Positions 1 through 12,093 are shown, counted from the first letter of the stretch. The stretch: 24,100 nt of DNA from Saccoglossus kowalevskii (GCF_000003605.2 NW_003109081.1:414588-438687), one strand, 5' to 3'. Program-made: numbers and translations. The notes: generated by a model not told the origin, from the letters alone.

Positions 1-384
1 ATCAATTACAGATTTATAAAGCCAGTAAATTATTGAATGCAAATAAATAAACTATTATCTAATGAGTGGAATATACTACCGGCTAAGCTGAAATCAACAT
101 ATATTGAACACGGAAATTAAGATTAAACTTAAATTCTCATTGCCGTCGAATTTATGCTACCGTGAAATCTTATTTATTTATTACTCATCGCCCAAATCTT
201 CTAAATCTGCAATAACATGATTGAAACGGTACTATGAATAATCTAGGATTTACTATTTGGTTAAAATATAAATACACACGGAGACTCTCATCTGACGACT
301 GAAATATAATAATGCATATATGCTTGCTGATTGTCTAGTCACCAGTGCTAAATCGCCTTAACAAATTGTGTACAACATGGATTA

Positions 385-665
385 CGTCATATCAAAATGT
401 TTGAGCTGTGTTCGATATTGATGAATTAAATTGTAATGCACGTCATGCACGTCATGCGCAGTGAGAGCTATTTTCATCGTGATGCGGTCCACGTCACAGT
501 TTGACATTCAACGCAAATCAAATAAAAGTTATTCACATTCGACTTTTCCTCACTGGTGAATTTACCTTGGTATGTATGAGTGATCACTATTTAAAACATA
601 ACATGCACCAGCGCTTGTAACTCAATTGTTTAGTACGTGGCGCAGCGGAAAGTCTTGAGGTGAGT
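385..665 (+). promoter_or_regulatory. Candidate core promoter, TGACG cluster and short first exon
   Basis: Four CGTCA (TGACG on the other strand) half-sites of CREB/ATF type lie at 385, 441, 450 and 492; the middle two sit in a 9-bp tandem repeat (ATGCACGTC) at 436-460. A TATA-like TATTTAAAA follows at 588-596, then an initiator-like TCAATT at 622-627. A strong donor, GAG before GTGAGT, sits at 659/660. Together they suggest transcription starting near 624 with a short untranslated exon of about 36 nt. The downstream gene is unknown. The peptide gene acceptor at 10317 is a possible but distant partner. Confidence 0.3.
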
Positions 666-3600
666 TGTTTGTTACTCTGGGAATACCAGAAAAATGATTG
701 AAGTGCTTATTTTTGCTTTGCATCATTCCTCCGTAGCCTTACCATTGGCGTGTATTTATACGAATATTCGCGGCTGTATCTTCTTTTTTAGTTTTAAAGT
801 AGGTACTAGCAATTTAGGTTTATAAAATGAAAAGCCCGATGTTGGCTTTTATATCTAGCAGAGCTTTTAATACCGCAAAAATGGATAACGCAAAAAAACG
901 TGAAATTAGTTTTTCACTCGTTTTGTTCAATAAAATCACTAAGGTAGGTAAGTAAAATGCTTACTCCGCGTCAAAATTGCAATACCAAGTTAAGAAACTT
1001 GAAATATTGAATGTTATTTTACGAGCGTTTGATAATAATAACCTGACATAAGTATGAAGAAGTATGCGATTATCAACGTATTACAAGAAATGTTCACACA
1101 AAGCCTGAGGATTGTTAAGAGACTTTCGCACTGCGATAAGTGGAGAATCTTTCTCTTGCAGTAGTTCTAACACGTGCATGATAGAAGTTGATCTAGTACG
1201 ACTCAGCCGTTAGATCTATATACCATCTCCGTAAGAGGTCACTGTGTTATTACTATATCTTACGATACCTTTACTTGTTTTCCTACGATATTTTGTATTC
1301 GACAAATGTTTAATAATATAATAATATCTGATGTTGTTTTAAACGTTTTTTTACAGATTGTTGGTATTATGCTGCAATTTTTACTTTGAGAGAAAATCGA
1401 CAAATAATAAAGAAAAAAGTAAGTAAGTTTACATTTTTGACGCATTTGTTTATTATTTTTATATGTGTGTATGCCGTTTTTCTCGGCGATGACAGTCATG
1501 ATCGCACAATGAAACTTTCTTCTAGTGAATGCCATACCACACATTCGTAAATCCGCGAACGCGGTGAATAAACTTTGAGTAGTCTGATCTCCATGCTGGC
1601 ATTGCTTGGTAATGTAAAATTGTTCTTTTCTTTCTTATTAAAAGAATTTGAATACATTTGATATTGTATATAGGAATGTAAATGTTCACACACCTTGCCA
1701 TTAAAGTGATCATATGTGATAGTTTACGCATTTTCTAAGACAGACTGTGTTCTCGTCGGACTGTGGTATATATAAGTGCACATGGCGTTGACAGAATATC
1801 ATATTTTTTTATATTTCACTAATTAGTGATTAGATAGAGTGAACAAACTTTCAGAAATTCTGTTTGAAATGCTGGCAAAAACGAGTAAGACCAGACCAGC
1901 TGATAAAAAGTAGGCATACTAATATTCAAAGACGTGTAAAGTTGCTGTTAGAAATCGATTGGATTGGATATTATTTCCACTATACTAGTATCATTTTGTG
2001 GCATCTCGATTCAAAAACTCGGTTCCGAGTGTCATGTACTCTCGTTTACATGTATGATAAGAAACTATCAGTAACATTATCCTATCGACAGGACCTGGTA
2101 CATAAGCTTGCCATTTGATAGTTTTGAACTATTGGATTTAAAGCAATATACGAGTTGCTATTTTGTTAGTGTGTTGAAACTGCAAGATTTTTGTTGAATT
2201 TAATCAATTCAGAGATTAATATGCTACGTTATCTGAGTCATATTTTTGGTAAATAATCACTACCAGTGTTATCGTTTTATTACGATGCCGTGCAATATGT
2301 TGCCTAGTACTTTCTGACAAATTGGCTCTGACTTCAAATAAAAAAAAATAGACTGAAAAATAGATTTTTCCAATATGTACGTTAATGTAGTGAAATCCAC
2401 AGTATAGTGTCTACTTACCTCCTTGTGACGATGCTGTTCGCAGTTGCATTCACGCACGGAGTTAAACATCTCACCTTTAAGTCTTAAGTTTACTACGATT
2501 TTAATATGTACTAATTGACGCTACTGCGTGAATTCGCCAGGGAGAAAAGAAATTCCGTGGGCATTTAAAATAACCACACTAACGTAGACAACACAATTGA
2601 ATTACTTTATAACCTCTCAGTGTCCATACAAAATACAGCCATTTACAAATACGATTTCATTATAAGACTGATTCAAAAACTGGTCGTTACTTTCTACCTC
2701 AACAGATCGACGACGAACGGAAGTGCACACATATGTTAACAATTTATATTTTAAGTTCAAAAATTGTTCATGGTTGCACTATAGGTACCCGTAAAACTAT
2801 TAACTATCTACGAATGACGAATACACTGTAATATACATGTAAAGGAATATATTTTTTTTAAACATATTCACATGAGTGAACTATATTATATAATTATCGG
2901 AGGGTTTACGCGCCAAACACGTCCTACTTTTCATTTATTGGGGATTACATTGCCGACCAGGTATGACTGATGATATGACATAAATGACGAATGATTGAAA
3001 GTAATTCCAAAAACGCGGATACAAAAATATATTTAATATTTATTTAACCTATTAAATATCATTATTCAATCCCGGGATCACAAAAAAGACAAATTGACGT
3101 ATTATTAGTGTATAATTTATTGGAATGCAATCATATATATCCTTAATAGTGTCACGCATGCGATGTCGGCAACGAATTAGAAATAATATCGGACATATTG
3201 TCGAAGTTTAACATTTGCAATATCCGATTGATTATTTTGGGGGAACTGAGAGCAAAATCTGTATTACGTAGCCTGTGTCGAGAAAAACCTCTGATTTACT
3301 TTAAAATTATTACACTTGGTGTCTCTATAAGTAGCATGGAATTCAAACGCACACTTGAAAAAACATATTCCTCGGCAATAGACAAATGGCAATGAACGTG
3401 GGCAAGCATATTTACTGACGTAAGTGTCAATACCAGGTCATTCATACAATAACCACGTGCAGGCATTTTCATGCACGCACATGGAAATCAGATCCTTGCA
3501 TACATATACTTGCTTTTAATGTAGAACGAATTACATTTATTGATTGCCTCATACACAATCTGCTGTAGATAATCTTGTATTTATAGTTCCACGTGTGACT

Positions 3601-6600
3601 GTCCATCATTCTCACCCCAGGGTTACATTAAAAGGAATTTCGCGTTAATAACATTTTGAGTGGTTTTACTTAGAACACCTGTGCATCTATTTTGGGTTTT
3701 GTGCATTTTTCTATTTTCGTAATTCTCGTGACATATTCTTACAGTTGTCCACTTTTTTAAGCGAAATATACATATTGTTCTATAATGATTTTGCTACTAG
3801 TATGGATATGTAAAGAAATAGAAAAAAACACATTGATTTTAATATAATTGTCAGAAAGAAAGTTTAGGTTTATTGTGTTTTTTTCTGTAATAATACACGT
3901 TTGCCCATTATACTGTGTTTTCGACATATTATTCTTATTGTGCTCTACCACACTATGAAATCAAAATTTGATGATCCACAATTTAAAAGTGAAAATATGA
4001 CTTGAAATATACAATCTAGTACTATACATTAAATACAGGTTTTAGAAACCATTCAATTTTCTTGATTTCTTCATAAGCACAAAACATTCTTGAAAATAAG
4101 CGGCTTTTTATCAGTATTTGCCAATTACCATTGAGAGCATACTTGTAATGTAAAAATATAACCTAACTAGTATTGATCGACACAGGATTATATTAATTAG
4201 ACTGCCAGTACTAAAAAATATTGACCCTAAAATTGAGATTACAATGCCAGCACCCAGCATATTTTGAAATTATCTCTTGCTCATTTTTTATATACATTCA
4301 TTTTTACTTATACATGTCTAGTCAGAGTTATAGCTAATAGAAATAGTAATTAATAGTAATTATTTGTGTCAAGGACGATTATTTAAGTCGCAATATCGAT
4401 TATCGATTATTGTATAATAATTGTACTTCTGAAATGTACAAACATATCATGCAGGCATAAAAAAGGTAATGATAGTTAGCTTTGGACAATTCTGAATATC
4501 ATGCGCCAACATTTTTATTTTTATTTGTTGTGTACTTGAATAGTTATTTAATAACGGAGTTTTGTTTTCTCCTAGTGTATAGGCAGACGTTGTGATATGT
4601 TATATAGTGCTGTTTTACCATTTTAACGCCGTATTTTCGCCAAAATTGGCATACAACATTTTGCATTTTTTTTTTCTATAATTACATTCTATATTTTATA
4701 TTAAATGGTCATAATTTCCCATCGACTGCACGTCTTGGTTAAGATTTGTCAAAAATATTGAAAGCAATTATGTTGCTCTATTTTATGAAAGAGTCGAAAA
4801 TATACGTTAGGGTTAATGAAAATGTTCAATTAAATGATGAATAACGCAGTGCGCATGCACTTTCAATTAATAGTACGTACAAGGTATCATACACTGGTTT
4901 ATACGTTAGTATTACTCAGCAATGCGATATTTCGACCATAATTGCTCTGTGACTGTAATCGTGTAGAACGTCTTCACTTACACCACGATAATTCTTCATT
5001 ATTTTCACCAGTGTTATTTTTATTTTATTTACGAATATATTCAATATATCTTGGCTTTAAGTGGTAAAGGTGTGGATGTTATTAGATTTTAATTTAAATT
5101 ATTAATTGAAAGCAGTCGGAATTGGAGTACATTATAAATAAATCACACACTAATGCAGATTAGAAATTATAATCAACATGAATATTTATTGTAAAACAAG
5201 GATAACATGTTGCGTATTTGAACACTGATCTTAGCTATATTTTAAGCTGCGGGTACTTAATTTGCCCCTTTAGAAGAAGTCCGAATATTGGGGCTATTAA
5301 TTCAAGAGTCGTTTCTCGGACAAACATGTATTGATTCTTCTGAACCTTTGTATAAACTCACGATGTGAAAAATGCATACGTCAATTTTGATTCGCCCATA
5401 TGTGGACGACTTGCGGTCATTTTTAACGTGCAATAACCTAAATGCTAATATTTCAAGGTATCCTCAAACATTTCCTGAATTGGCAAAGCCAATTTGAATC
5501 AAACTGTTTATGATGTCAATACAGTGGGTTGCAGATTCAAGATGGTCCCACCAGTTTCACTGAATCGACATTATTGATTCAAACTGTTCCTTTGCGGAGA
5601 CTTTGTCATTTACAGTGACTTGTTTAAATTAATCGAACCCCTTAATCGAAACTAATATGAAATATATAAATTTTAGTTATACGTAATAGTCGTGGTATGT
5701 TTATTGTTTTAGGATTAAAATGATCAAGATGACAATATATTAGTATGACACTATATATATATATATATAGATAGATAATTATTATCAAGTGATAAACCTT
5801 TACTTTGTGGTGCACACAAGGATATTCGTATGTTTATTCTTTCATGTATAAGTATGGAGTGAAACATTGAAAGTAAAATATAGTTTTGAAAAAGTCATTT
5901 GATTTATTCTGAATTACTCGCCTCGAACACTCTTTTATTGTTTTGAGTTTCATAAACGTGTTAATCATTTTGTAGGAAAATGAGGTCCGTTACTTATTTG
6001 ATTTGTCAGTTAATCGTAAAATTCTACAATAAATAAATTAAACAGTTGTGCTACATTTTCACTAGTTCCACTGGCAGGATATATGTAACTTTAAGGGATC
6101 GACCACGGACATACAAATTTCCTCAAATAGCTGGAAGATGAGTGGGCACATGTTCATTGCAATGAACGCAGCCGCTGGCCAAAGTTCTCTCATGGGAACC
6201 CCATCGATTTATTTTAACTATCTTCCTTAATCAACTACCTCATCAAACCTTGAATTGTCGGAAATCGTTATATGTTAGTTTTGTCTCCATTATTCAAACT
6301 TGTATACGCGTCGCCAATTGATCAAGGCTCTAGTAGTTTCCTTATATCAACGTTGATATCGAATAAGAAATTCGTTCACACAATTTTCCTTGTAATGTGT
6401 TGTCGGTTACGTCATTTGATCCGTAATTTTATTCGATCTATTTAGTATTTAGTAATGTTTCAATCGCTAAAATACTCTTTTAACTAATATATATCAAGGT
6501 CTTGTAAGTATATGTTTGATTGTTAGTTTGCATTATATAGATAACGACTACCAATTGATGTGGCAGAAGGATATTGTATTGTCATTTTCAAGGTTGCCAG

Positions 6601-7066
6601 ACTGATAGACAACCCGCACACAACGTACAATATAAAATTGTAGTATGTTGTAGTTTTGTCACTTGAGAAATAATTCCGGGTTTGATCAATATAGTTTAAA
6701 CAACCATTATATTTTTCATTTCTGCTCCATATACACGTATCCAAATCCCTAGCCCAGTCAAAATACAGTCTTTACATTGAGAATATATCATCATTTTTAG
6801 TCTTATTATATGTTACAGTATCACGGGGTGAAAGATGTAGTTTATAATAATTGGGTAAACCAAAGAAGTTGTAATCCATTGATACATGGTCGATGACGGT
6901 AATCAAAACCGAAGCTGTACCATAGATCGTTATTTTTGTCATGCGCTAGCTCGGCTGCGTTTGTGATTTTCTTCCCTTTTTTTCAACTGCGTTTGTCATA
7001 CTCTCGATACAATACAATAGTTTCTACCTCATGTGAAGAATACACAACCGTAATTATAGGTATTTC
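661..7066. other. Gene-free AT-rich stretch
   Basis: Open frames here are short, biased to AT-rich codons and show no domain or signal pattern, so I call no gene. Small items visible: a (TA)9 run followed by GATAGATA at 5752-5777, a 16-bp palindrome at 6344-6359, and a duplicated TCAAACTGTT near 5500 and 5580. If the candidate exon at 624-659 is real, this stretch may be intron. Confidence 0.6.
5752..5777. repeat. Short TA microsatellite followed by GATA units
   Basis: Nine TA dinucleotides (5752-5769) are followed directly by GATAGATA. A simple sequence repeat without further significance. Confidence 0.85.
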
Positions 7067-7672
7067 ATTGTGTGGTTTAAACACAGTGAACATGTCGCAG
7101 GGTAAGGAGCCGACGGACAGCTTTGTACTTTGAAAACGTGCATTTCTGTGTCTAGGAAGGCACAGGTTTTGTGGTGTGACAATTTGTTCCCCAAAAAATT
7201 GATCTGATTGTGATGGACATTTATCTATCTAATGGGGCCCCTGTTTTGTGGTTTGAACATTTGTCTATCTAATGAGTCGCCAGCTTTGCTGTTAAAACAT
7301 TTACCCATGAGGTGAAGCTCCGATATTGTGGTTACGGAGGCTTCGGTTTTTTGGTCTGAACTTCTCTCCGTCTAAAAAGGATTCCGTGCTTGGGTTCGAA
7401 TCTTTATCCGTTTAATGAGTCACTGGCATTATGGTTTAAGGAGGCCCAAGTTTTGTTGTCTAAGAAGGTTCCCGTTTTGTTGTGTGTAAATTTACCTTGT
7501 CGTTGGCTTTGTATTCGTACAATGGAGTTCCGGGATTGTGGTTTGAACTTGTCCCAGGGTAAGAAGGCTTCGGCGTTGCTGTTTGAGCATTTTGCAAGGT
7601 GTCGCCGGCTTTGTGGTTTGAGAATCTGTCCGTGTAATGAAGCTCGGGTTTTGTGCCTTGAGCATGTGAATA
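7067..7672. repeat. Degenerate minisatellite, unit about 40 bp
   Basis: About 15 diverged tandem units. Each begins with a variant of GTGGTTTGAACATTTG and ends with a variant of TCTAATGAGTCGCCGG, for example near 7248, 7288, 7535 and 7610. Several units, such as those starting near 7427 and 7451, are only 24 bp and lack the central ~16 bp. The open frames read across this block are by-products, since a 40-bp unit shifts frame every repeat. No protein repeat or RNA gene is evident. Confidence 0.75.
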
Positions 7673-10138
7673 TGTACACGATAAATGTACTACCGTATTC
7701 CCCTATGTCTAAGCTTTCTAATGGTGTATATGTCGTTGTAGTAGTATGATTAGTCCCTATTACAGTATATCTGAATCACTGATCAATTTGTAACACATGT
7801 ATCCCTGATGCTACCTTAACAGCGGTGTCATACCCAAATTGAATATATCTACGCCTGACCTGCTCATTGGCGGAAACACGAATTTGTAAAACATGGGAAG
7901 AACCAATTATATCGTGTTTGTGCGTAGCTTCCAGTACTGGTTTAGTGTCACGAAGCATTTATGTTCAAACACGCCATTTTTGGTTCACCGTGGACAAAGC
8001 TCTGTGTGTTAGCAGTCGCCTATAATATACATGCACGATACACACTGTTTCTCGTTGGACCATTCCAGTGCTTATATTGCAATGTGACGTCACTAGGTAA
8101 TCTAAGATGTGAATAGTTTCAACCATGAAGCTTAACTCCATGCTTCAACGTCTATGTGTCGTTTTTTTTGGTAAAATTTGTCTTCATTTGGGGTAGGACT
8201 TAACACTCGGTGACCCTGCCTTTCTCTGGGATAATTGGTGATTGGGTGAACTGTAAATCCAAAAAAGTCAGTATAGAAAAAATGCCGCGAGTCACGTGTA
8301 ACGGGGATGATGAGTTTCGTAGTATGGTATTTAGAACTATGGACGTCTTCCCAGAGGCTACAGAACGCCATGTTTGTACAACATGCAGAGACTTTAATCT
8401 CGGTAGCTGCAATTAAATGCCCATGGCTACACAGTTGCTCTGGCGACTGTTCAAGGCTGGTACTTAATTAACCTTCCAAATAAAATATGCATGGCGCCTG
8501 TTTATCCGCGTTTAAATTTTTAACGAATGGCGATAGTCGCCGCTGGTTGTGCTCGCCGTAATCACATGGACTGAGTAGGAGCTGTTTCAGTTGTTTTGAA
8601 TGTAGCGTTGTGACAAACGTCTTTTCCTGGAATAAAGTATAGCTCCTCTTCAAATGCAAGTATAATACTGTCTGTCCTGACCTTTATAATACGCAACCAC
8701 TCACGAGCAAACAGACCAATTGAAAGGAGAGATGATTTTTCTATGCATGCGTTCTAAATATGAATACATTATTGTCACTTATGGTGCGTTTTTTTTCCAG
8801 TGTTTTTCAGTTTCATTTAGTTTTACTTCATAAATGTCACGCTTTGAAATAATTCGAATTTTGCTGGTTTTCTATTCCTTTCAATTTTCTTTCGTACATT
8901 TGAATTCGTTTTGATATCTGTAACCCCTTACCTCATAGGTTAAAAAATATTGTTACATTATTACATCCGCCAAAGTGATTATGTTTTTAACGGTTTGTAC
9001 ATCTGTCAGCAAGATGCAAGTATACAAATTACAGACGAGGGGGGGGGGGGTCGATTGCATGTTGGGATTGATCGGGATTCGGTTGTGAAGTAGACATTGG
9101 GGAGATATGTCGATCTAAATGTCATAGAAATGTGAATTTTTAAAGAACTCTTCGTCATTGCAGTCATTGTAGAGATGATTAATTTGAAGCTGCGATGGAG
9201 GTTTACACTTTTGAAGTACCTTCTAATTTGCGATGTTTCACAACTGCACATGACTTTTCGATAACTTGACGAAACATTTTTTACTGACGAAATTTCAAGG
9301 CGTCGTATTATCTTATAATATAGTATCATTACTATGATTAATTACCTACCCAATAAGAGTGTAAACTGAACATTTACGAAAGCAAAAATGGCCTTTCTGC
9401 GTGTTCTGTCTTTAAAAAATCACTTCCATCCTACCTGAAAGGGTGTGTGTAAATTGACCCATTCTGTAATAGATAATTCCAAGAGTTTAGAATGACCGAG
9501 TACGATTCCCGCCGCTGAAAAAATATGCCTCATTTCAAATTAAGAATAAATTGTCAGTCATTTATGCCGCTAATAGGACCTCGAACCTAAATACTCTAGA
9601 TTTGTGAATGGTAGAACCACACGTCGACTATAACAAAACCACTCTGAACAAAAATATATACTATTATATTATATTATACATAGGTCACCGTAACACAATA
9701 AGTTGCAGCGTGGGGGTAATTTTGCGGTATTTTACGGGGTAGTTTCATCCTACCATATAAGGAAATGCGAATTCCAAATATGGAATGATTATGCGTGTAA
9801 GCGTCCTCAAATAATAACAACAAACATGGCTGCCACCAGAGTTTGACCGGACTGCACACAAAGAAATTCGCTGATTCTGTTTAAACCTTTTGGATTTCGA
9901 CATTCCCATGACGTATCTTTGGAAGGAATAGATGTATAATAATAAGGTTATTACGAGAATACCTCAAAGTATGTACTCAGACAGTACGTCCTCGCAACGA
10001 CCTCCGCTGCGCGTGGGTTGATACTCCCGCTCTACTGTCTTCGTGCATACTTTAATGTACCCTCGTAATAACCTGATAGTATTCTCTGTCCTAGGGGTGG
10101 TCTGGTAATGATACGCATTATCATTTTTCAATATTATT
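7673..10138. other. Non-coding stretch between minisatellite and peptide gene
   Basis: No gene recognised. The open frames of 60-107 codons on both strands at 7776-9859 have no recognisable motifs, no paired splice signals and no signal peptides. Visible items are a perfect CRE palindrome TGACGTCA at 8085-8092 and a run of 12 G at 9039-9050. Confidence 0.55.
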
Positions 10139-10187
10139 ACCATGTTCAAGTCATTGCATGATTTGAACGTGAACATGGTTTAAATAA
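10139..10187 (+). promoter_or_regulatory. Palindrome abutting a TATA-like box upstream of the peptide gene
   Basis: ACCATGTTCA (10139-10148) and its exact reverse complement TGAACATGGT (10170-10179) enclose 21 nt with a nested TTCAA/TTGAA pair. TTTAAATAA begins on the last base of the right arm (10179-10187). A start site about 30 nt on, near 10210, would give an ATG-free leader of about 145 nt to the start codon at 10358. A second small hairpin (AATGATA, 5-nt loop, TATCATT) lies just before it at 10107-10125. Confidence 0.35.
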
Positions 10188-10316
10188 CCCCACAAAACGT
10201 TTCAATTTCTTCATACAAAATTCATACACGCCTGTGGCGTCATTGAGTCTATAGCGCTGTAATCTTTAGAGATAATTACTCTTATCATTGATTTCTTTAC
10301 GTTCTGCTCTGTTTTA

Positions 10317-10319
10317 GGA
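10317..10319 (+). promoter_or_regulatory. Candidate 3' splice site in the leader of the cysteine-rich peptide gene
   Basis: A pyrimidine-rich run ending CTCTGTTTTAG lies 39 nt before the start codon and matches an animal acceptor. It would join a distant untranslated first exon to the coding exon. The alternative is an unspliced leader starting near 10210, driven by the TATA-like sequence at 10179. RNA reads would decide. Confidence 0.35.
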
Positions 10320-10357
10320 CTACTCAAGTTTCTCAACGCCTGCCATTAGAAATAAAA

Positions 10358-10723
10358 ATGTCACGGGAGGCGCTCTCAGTGACACTGCTCTGTAGCTTTG
10401 TGGTGGTGCTGTTCGTGACGCAAGCGTCTGATGCTTACCCGACGAGACGGATGTACTTAACACTCCGCGGATTGAACCGCCTTATGAAAAACGAAGAACG
10501 TCCCAAAATTAACGAACTGCCAAATGTTGTTGATAAATTCATCGAAAACAGCAACGACGTCGACAGGATCGATAGGTATCTTAAACCCCCGGGGGATCTT
10601 GCTGATGCTCTCGAACTTGACGACGGATTTGAAGCGACGCCACAGAAGAAAGGACGATGCTGTATGGTTTTAATCTGCAACATTGGCGCTCCCTGCGAGC
10701 AGTCTTGTCAGAGTTGTGGATAG
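10358..10723 (+). CDS. Secreted cysteine-rich peptide precursor, 121 residues, family not recognised
   Basis: A single uninterrupted coding exon. Residues 1-26 look like a signal peptide, with a hydrophobic core at about 6-20 and a likely cut after A26. Residues 27-96 form a cysteine-free propeptide, basic at first (YPTRRM), then acidic (DLADALELDDG). K97-K98 is a dibasic site, followed by a 23-residue mature peptide (99-121) with cysteines 101, 102, 107, 113, 117 and 120, spacing CC-x4-C-x5-C-x3-C-x2-C, and a final glycine that could amidate C120. This layout is that of processed neuropeptides, antimicrobial peptides and venom peptides. The CC-C-C-C-C order is also that of conotoxin framework IV, but no other conotoxin feature is visible, so I do not call it a toxin. 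A 145-nt ATG-free stretch lies upstream. The coding exon is clearly richer in GC than its flanks. The precursor reading is firm; the function is unknown. Confidence 0.82.
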   Translation: MSREALSVTLLCSFVVVLFVTQASDAYPTRRMYLTLRGLNRLMKNEERPKINELPNVVDKFIENSNDVDRIDRYLKPPGDLADALELDDGFEATPQKKGRCCMVLICNIGAPCEQSCQSCG

Positions 10724-11760
10724 ATTCGACCTTTGACCTCCGTGAATATAAAGCTGCCTCCTGATACGTACTTAGACATCCGGAAATGTGAAGATGACGT
10801 AGTCCGTTAAGGAAATGGGGAAAATTTGAACGCCCAATTGGCGGCCATTGTAACATATCATGCTAAATCATTAAAAAAATCAAAAAAAATACCAATGTTC
10901 CTGTTAGCTGAGATAAAAAAATATTACTACTGAATATCATTAATGTTTGCGCCCACTGTATCAAGAAAGAATCCTGTTAGAGGGCGCTGTCCAATGGATG
11001 CGTGATGAATGTTGGATATTAATGTTGAAGCCAAAATCATGACGAGGCTACTTACTACATATAATTTTTCATCAGCTGGTACATTCTAAAGGCTTTTATT
11101 CATCTTTGGAATATTATTTGCAATCATTAATATACGAATTATACTGTCTTAGAGGTATCATTAGATATTGTAGCAATACCGATTTATTTTTCTCGAGTTA
11201 ATGGGGGAGTTATGACAAAATGTCAGTTACGACAACAACGACAACCATGTTTCATGACTGGCGATCATAGAATTTAAAATTATTGTTTTTGCATAGTTTT
11301 TTTTTTCTCACGTCCTGTCTTTCGGATATAACGCCGTGCATGATATGATAACATATAGTATATCGATATTATAAATAATAATACTAATATTATTGAATAA
11401 ACCAGCTTTTACCCAGTGTTTGTAATGGGTTCAACGAACTGAGTAAACATTTTTTATTGAGCAAGTGATTGTAATTTGCCATAGAATGTTACGTCTTACT
11501 TCAGATTATCCCTTCTAACTGACGAGTTAATTTTATTTGTTTGTCCGTGCTTCTGTCTGTATATCTGCGTTTCTGTATATGTTTATCATCTTTGCCAGCC
11601 AATGACCATTTTTTCGGCCAAAGCCTCAACATTAACAGATTTCAACACGATTTACTGTATGTCGCATGTCATTTGCATCACCCAATCAGAACTCACGAAA
11701 GAAACTACACATTACTTGATAAAATTAAAATGGCAGAATCTAATAAACGTGTTGCTACCT
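10724..11760. other. 3' flank of the peptide gene, no coding signal
   Basis: AT-rich sequence that probably starts with the 3' untranslated region of the upstream gene. It contains short A runs near 10873-10922 and the AATAAA at 11396. No open frame of interest was seen before the helicase fragment. Confidence 0.5.
11396..11401 (+). terminator. Candidate polyadenylation signal of the cysteine-rich peptide gene
   Basis: A canonical AATAAA about 670 nt after the stop codon. Weaker variants (AATATA at about 10744) lie closer, so the true 3' end is uncertain. Confidence 0.2.
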
Positions 11761-12093
11761 TTTTCTCTGAACGAGCTTACTGGTCATCAAAAGAAAGCGC
11801 TTAATGCTGTATCTGAGGAAATTACGTGTTTGTTTGCAACGAAGACCAAATCGGGCAAGTCGATATGTTATCAGTTTCCACAGTTTTTGTCAGTTTACTA
11901 AAACAGAGATTGCACAAGTATTTTTGACATTCCATCGTTCTCATTCACTTGCCCACAAACAATTTTCAACGTTCATAAATTTTGGAAACATGTCAACAAA
12001 TATAGATTTTCTGTTCTCGACTCCCGGTGAATCAGCGCAAAGCCTACACGCGCTATTGTAATCTGTGATGAGCTTCCCGAGCTTCACCTCGAC
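11761..12093 (+). pseudogene. Broken RecQ-like helicase fragment (transposon-type)
   Basis: One frame (11761-11898) reads NELTGHQKKALNAV, then KTKSGKSICYQFP with GKS at 11854-11862. This is the layout of RecQ motif 0 followed by Walker A (GKSxCYQxP). The canonical threonine of TGxGKS is lost and a stop follows at 11899. The same frame resumes with AIVICDEL at 12052-12075, resembling the DExH box, after a further stop. Another frame reads IDFLFSTPGESAQSLHALL (12005-12061), like the RecQ segment just before DExH. Two frames, several stops and a GKS-to-DE gap shorter than usual show a decayed copy. RecQ-like fragments of this kind are common as repeats in invertebrate genomes. The helicase origin is moderately sure; the mobile origin is inferred. 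Confidence 0.55.

Noticed and set aside
7390-7402. GGTTCGAATC resembling a tRNA B box
   Set aside because: It is a variant of the minisatellite unit (GGTTTGAAC). No A box or tRNA fold is present.
7390-7749. 119-codon + strand open frame and the 91-codon minus frame opposite it
   Set aside because: Both are by-products of the minisatellite. The 40-bp unit does not preserve frame, and no repeated peptide, signal or domain results.
8132-8416. Overlapping frames of 68-79 codons on both strands
   Set aside because: No motif, no splice support and three competing frames; none is preferred.
9039-9050. Run of 12 G
   Set aside because: A simple homopolymer. A lone G-run does not make a four-tract quadruplex motif with spacers, and its length may include sequencing error.
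10237-10248. GCGTCATTGAGT shared with 14671-14682
   Set aside because: A 12-base match between two sites is expected many times by chance in 24 kb.
10358-10723. Calling the peptide a conotoxin or an insulin A chain
   Set aside because: Only the cysteine order matches conotoxin framework IV. The insulin A chain needs CC-x3-C-x8-C, which is not met, and no B chain is present.
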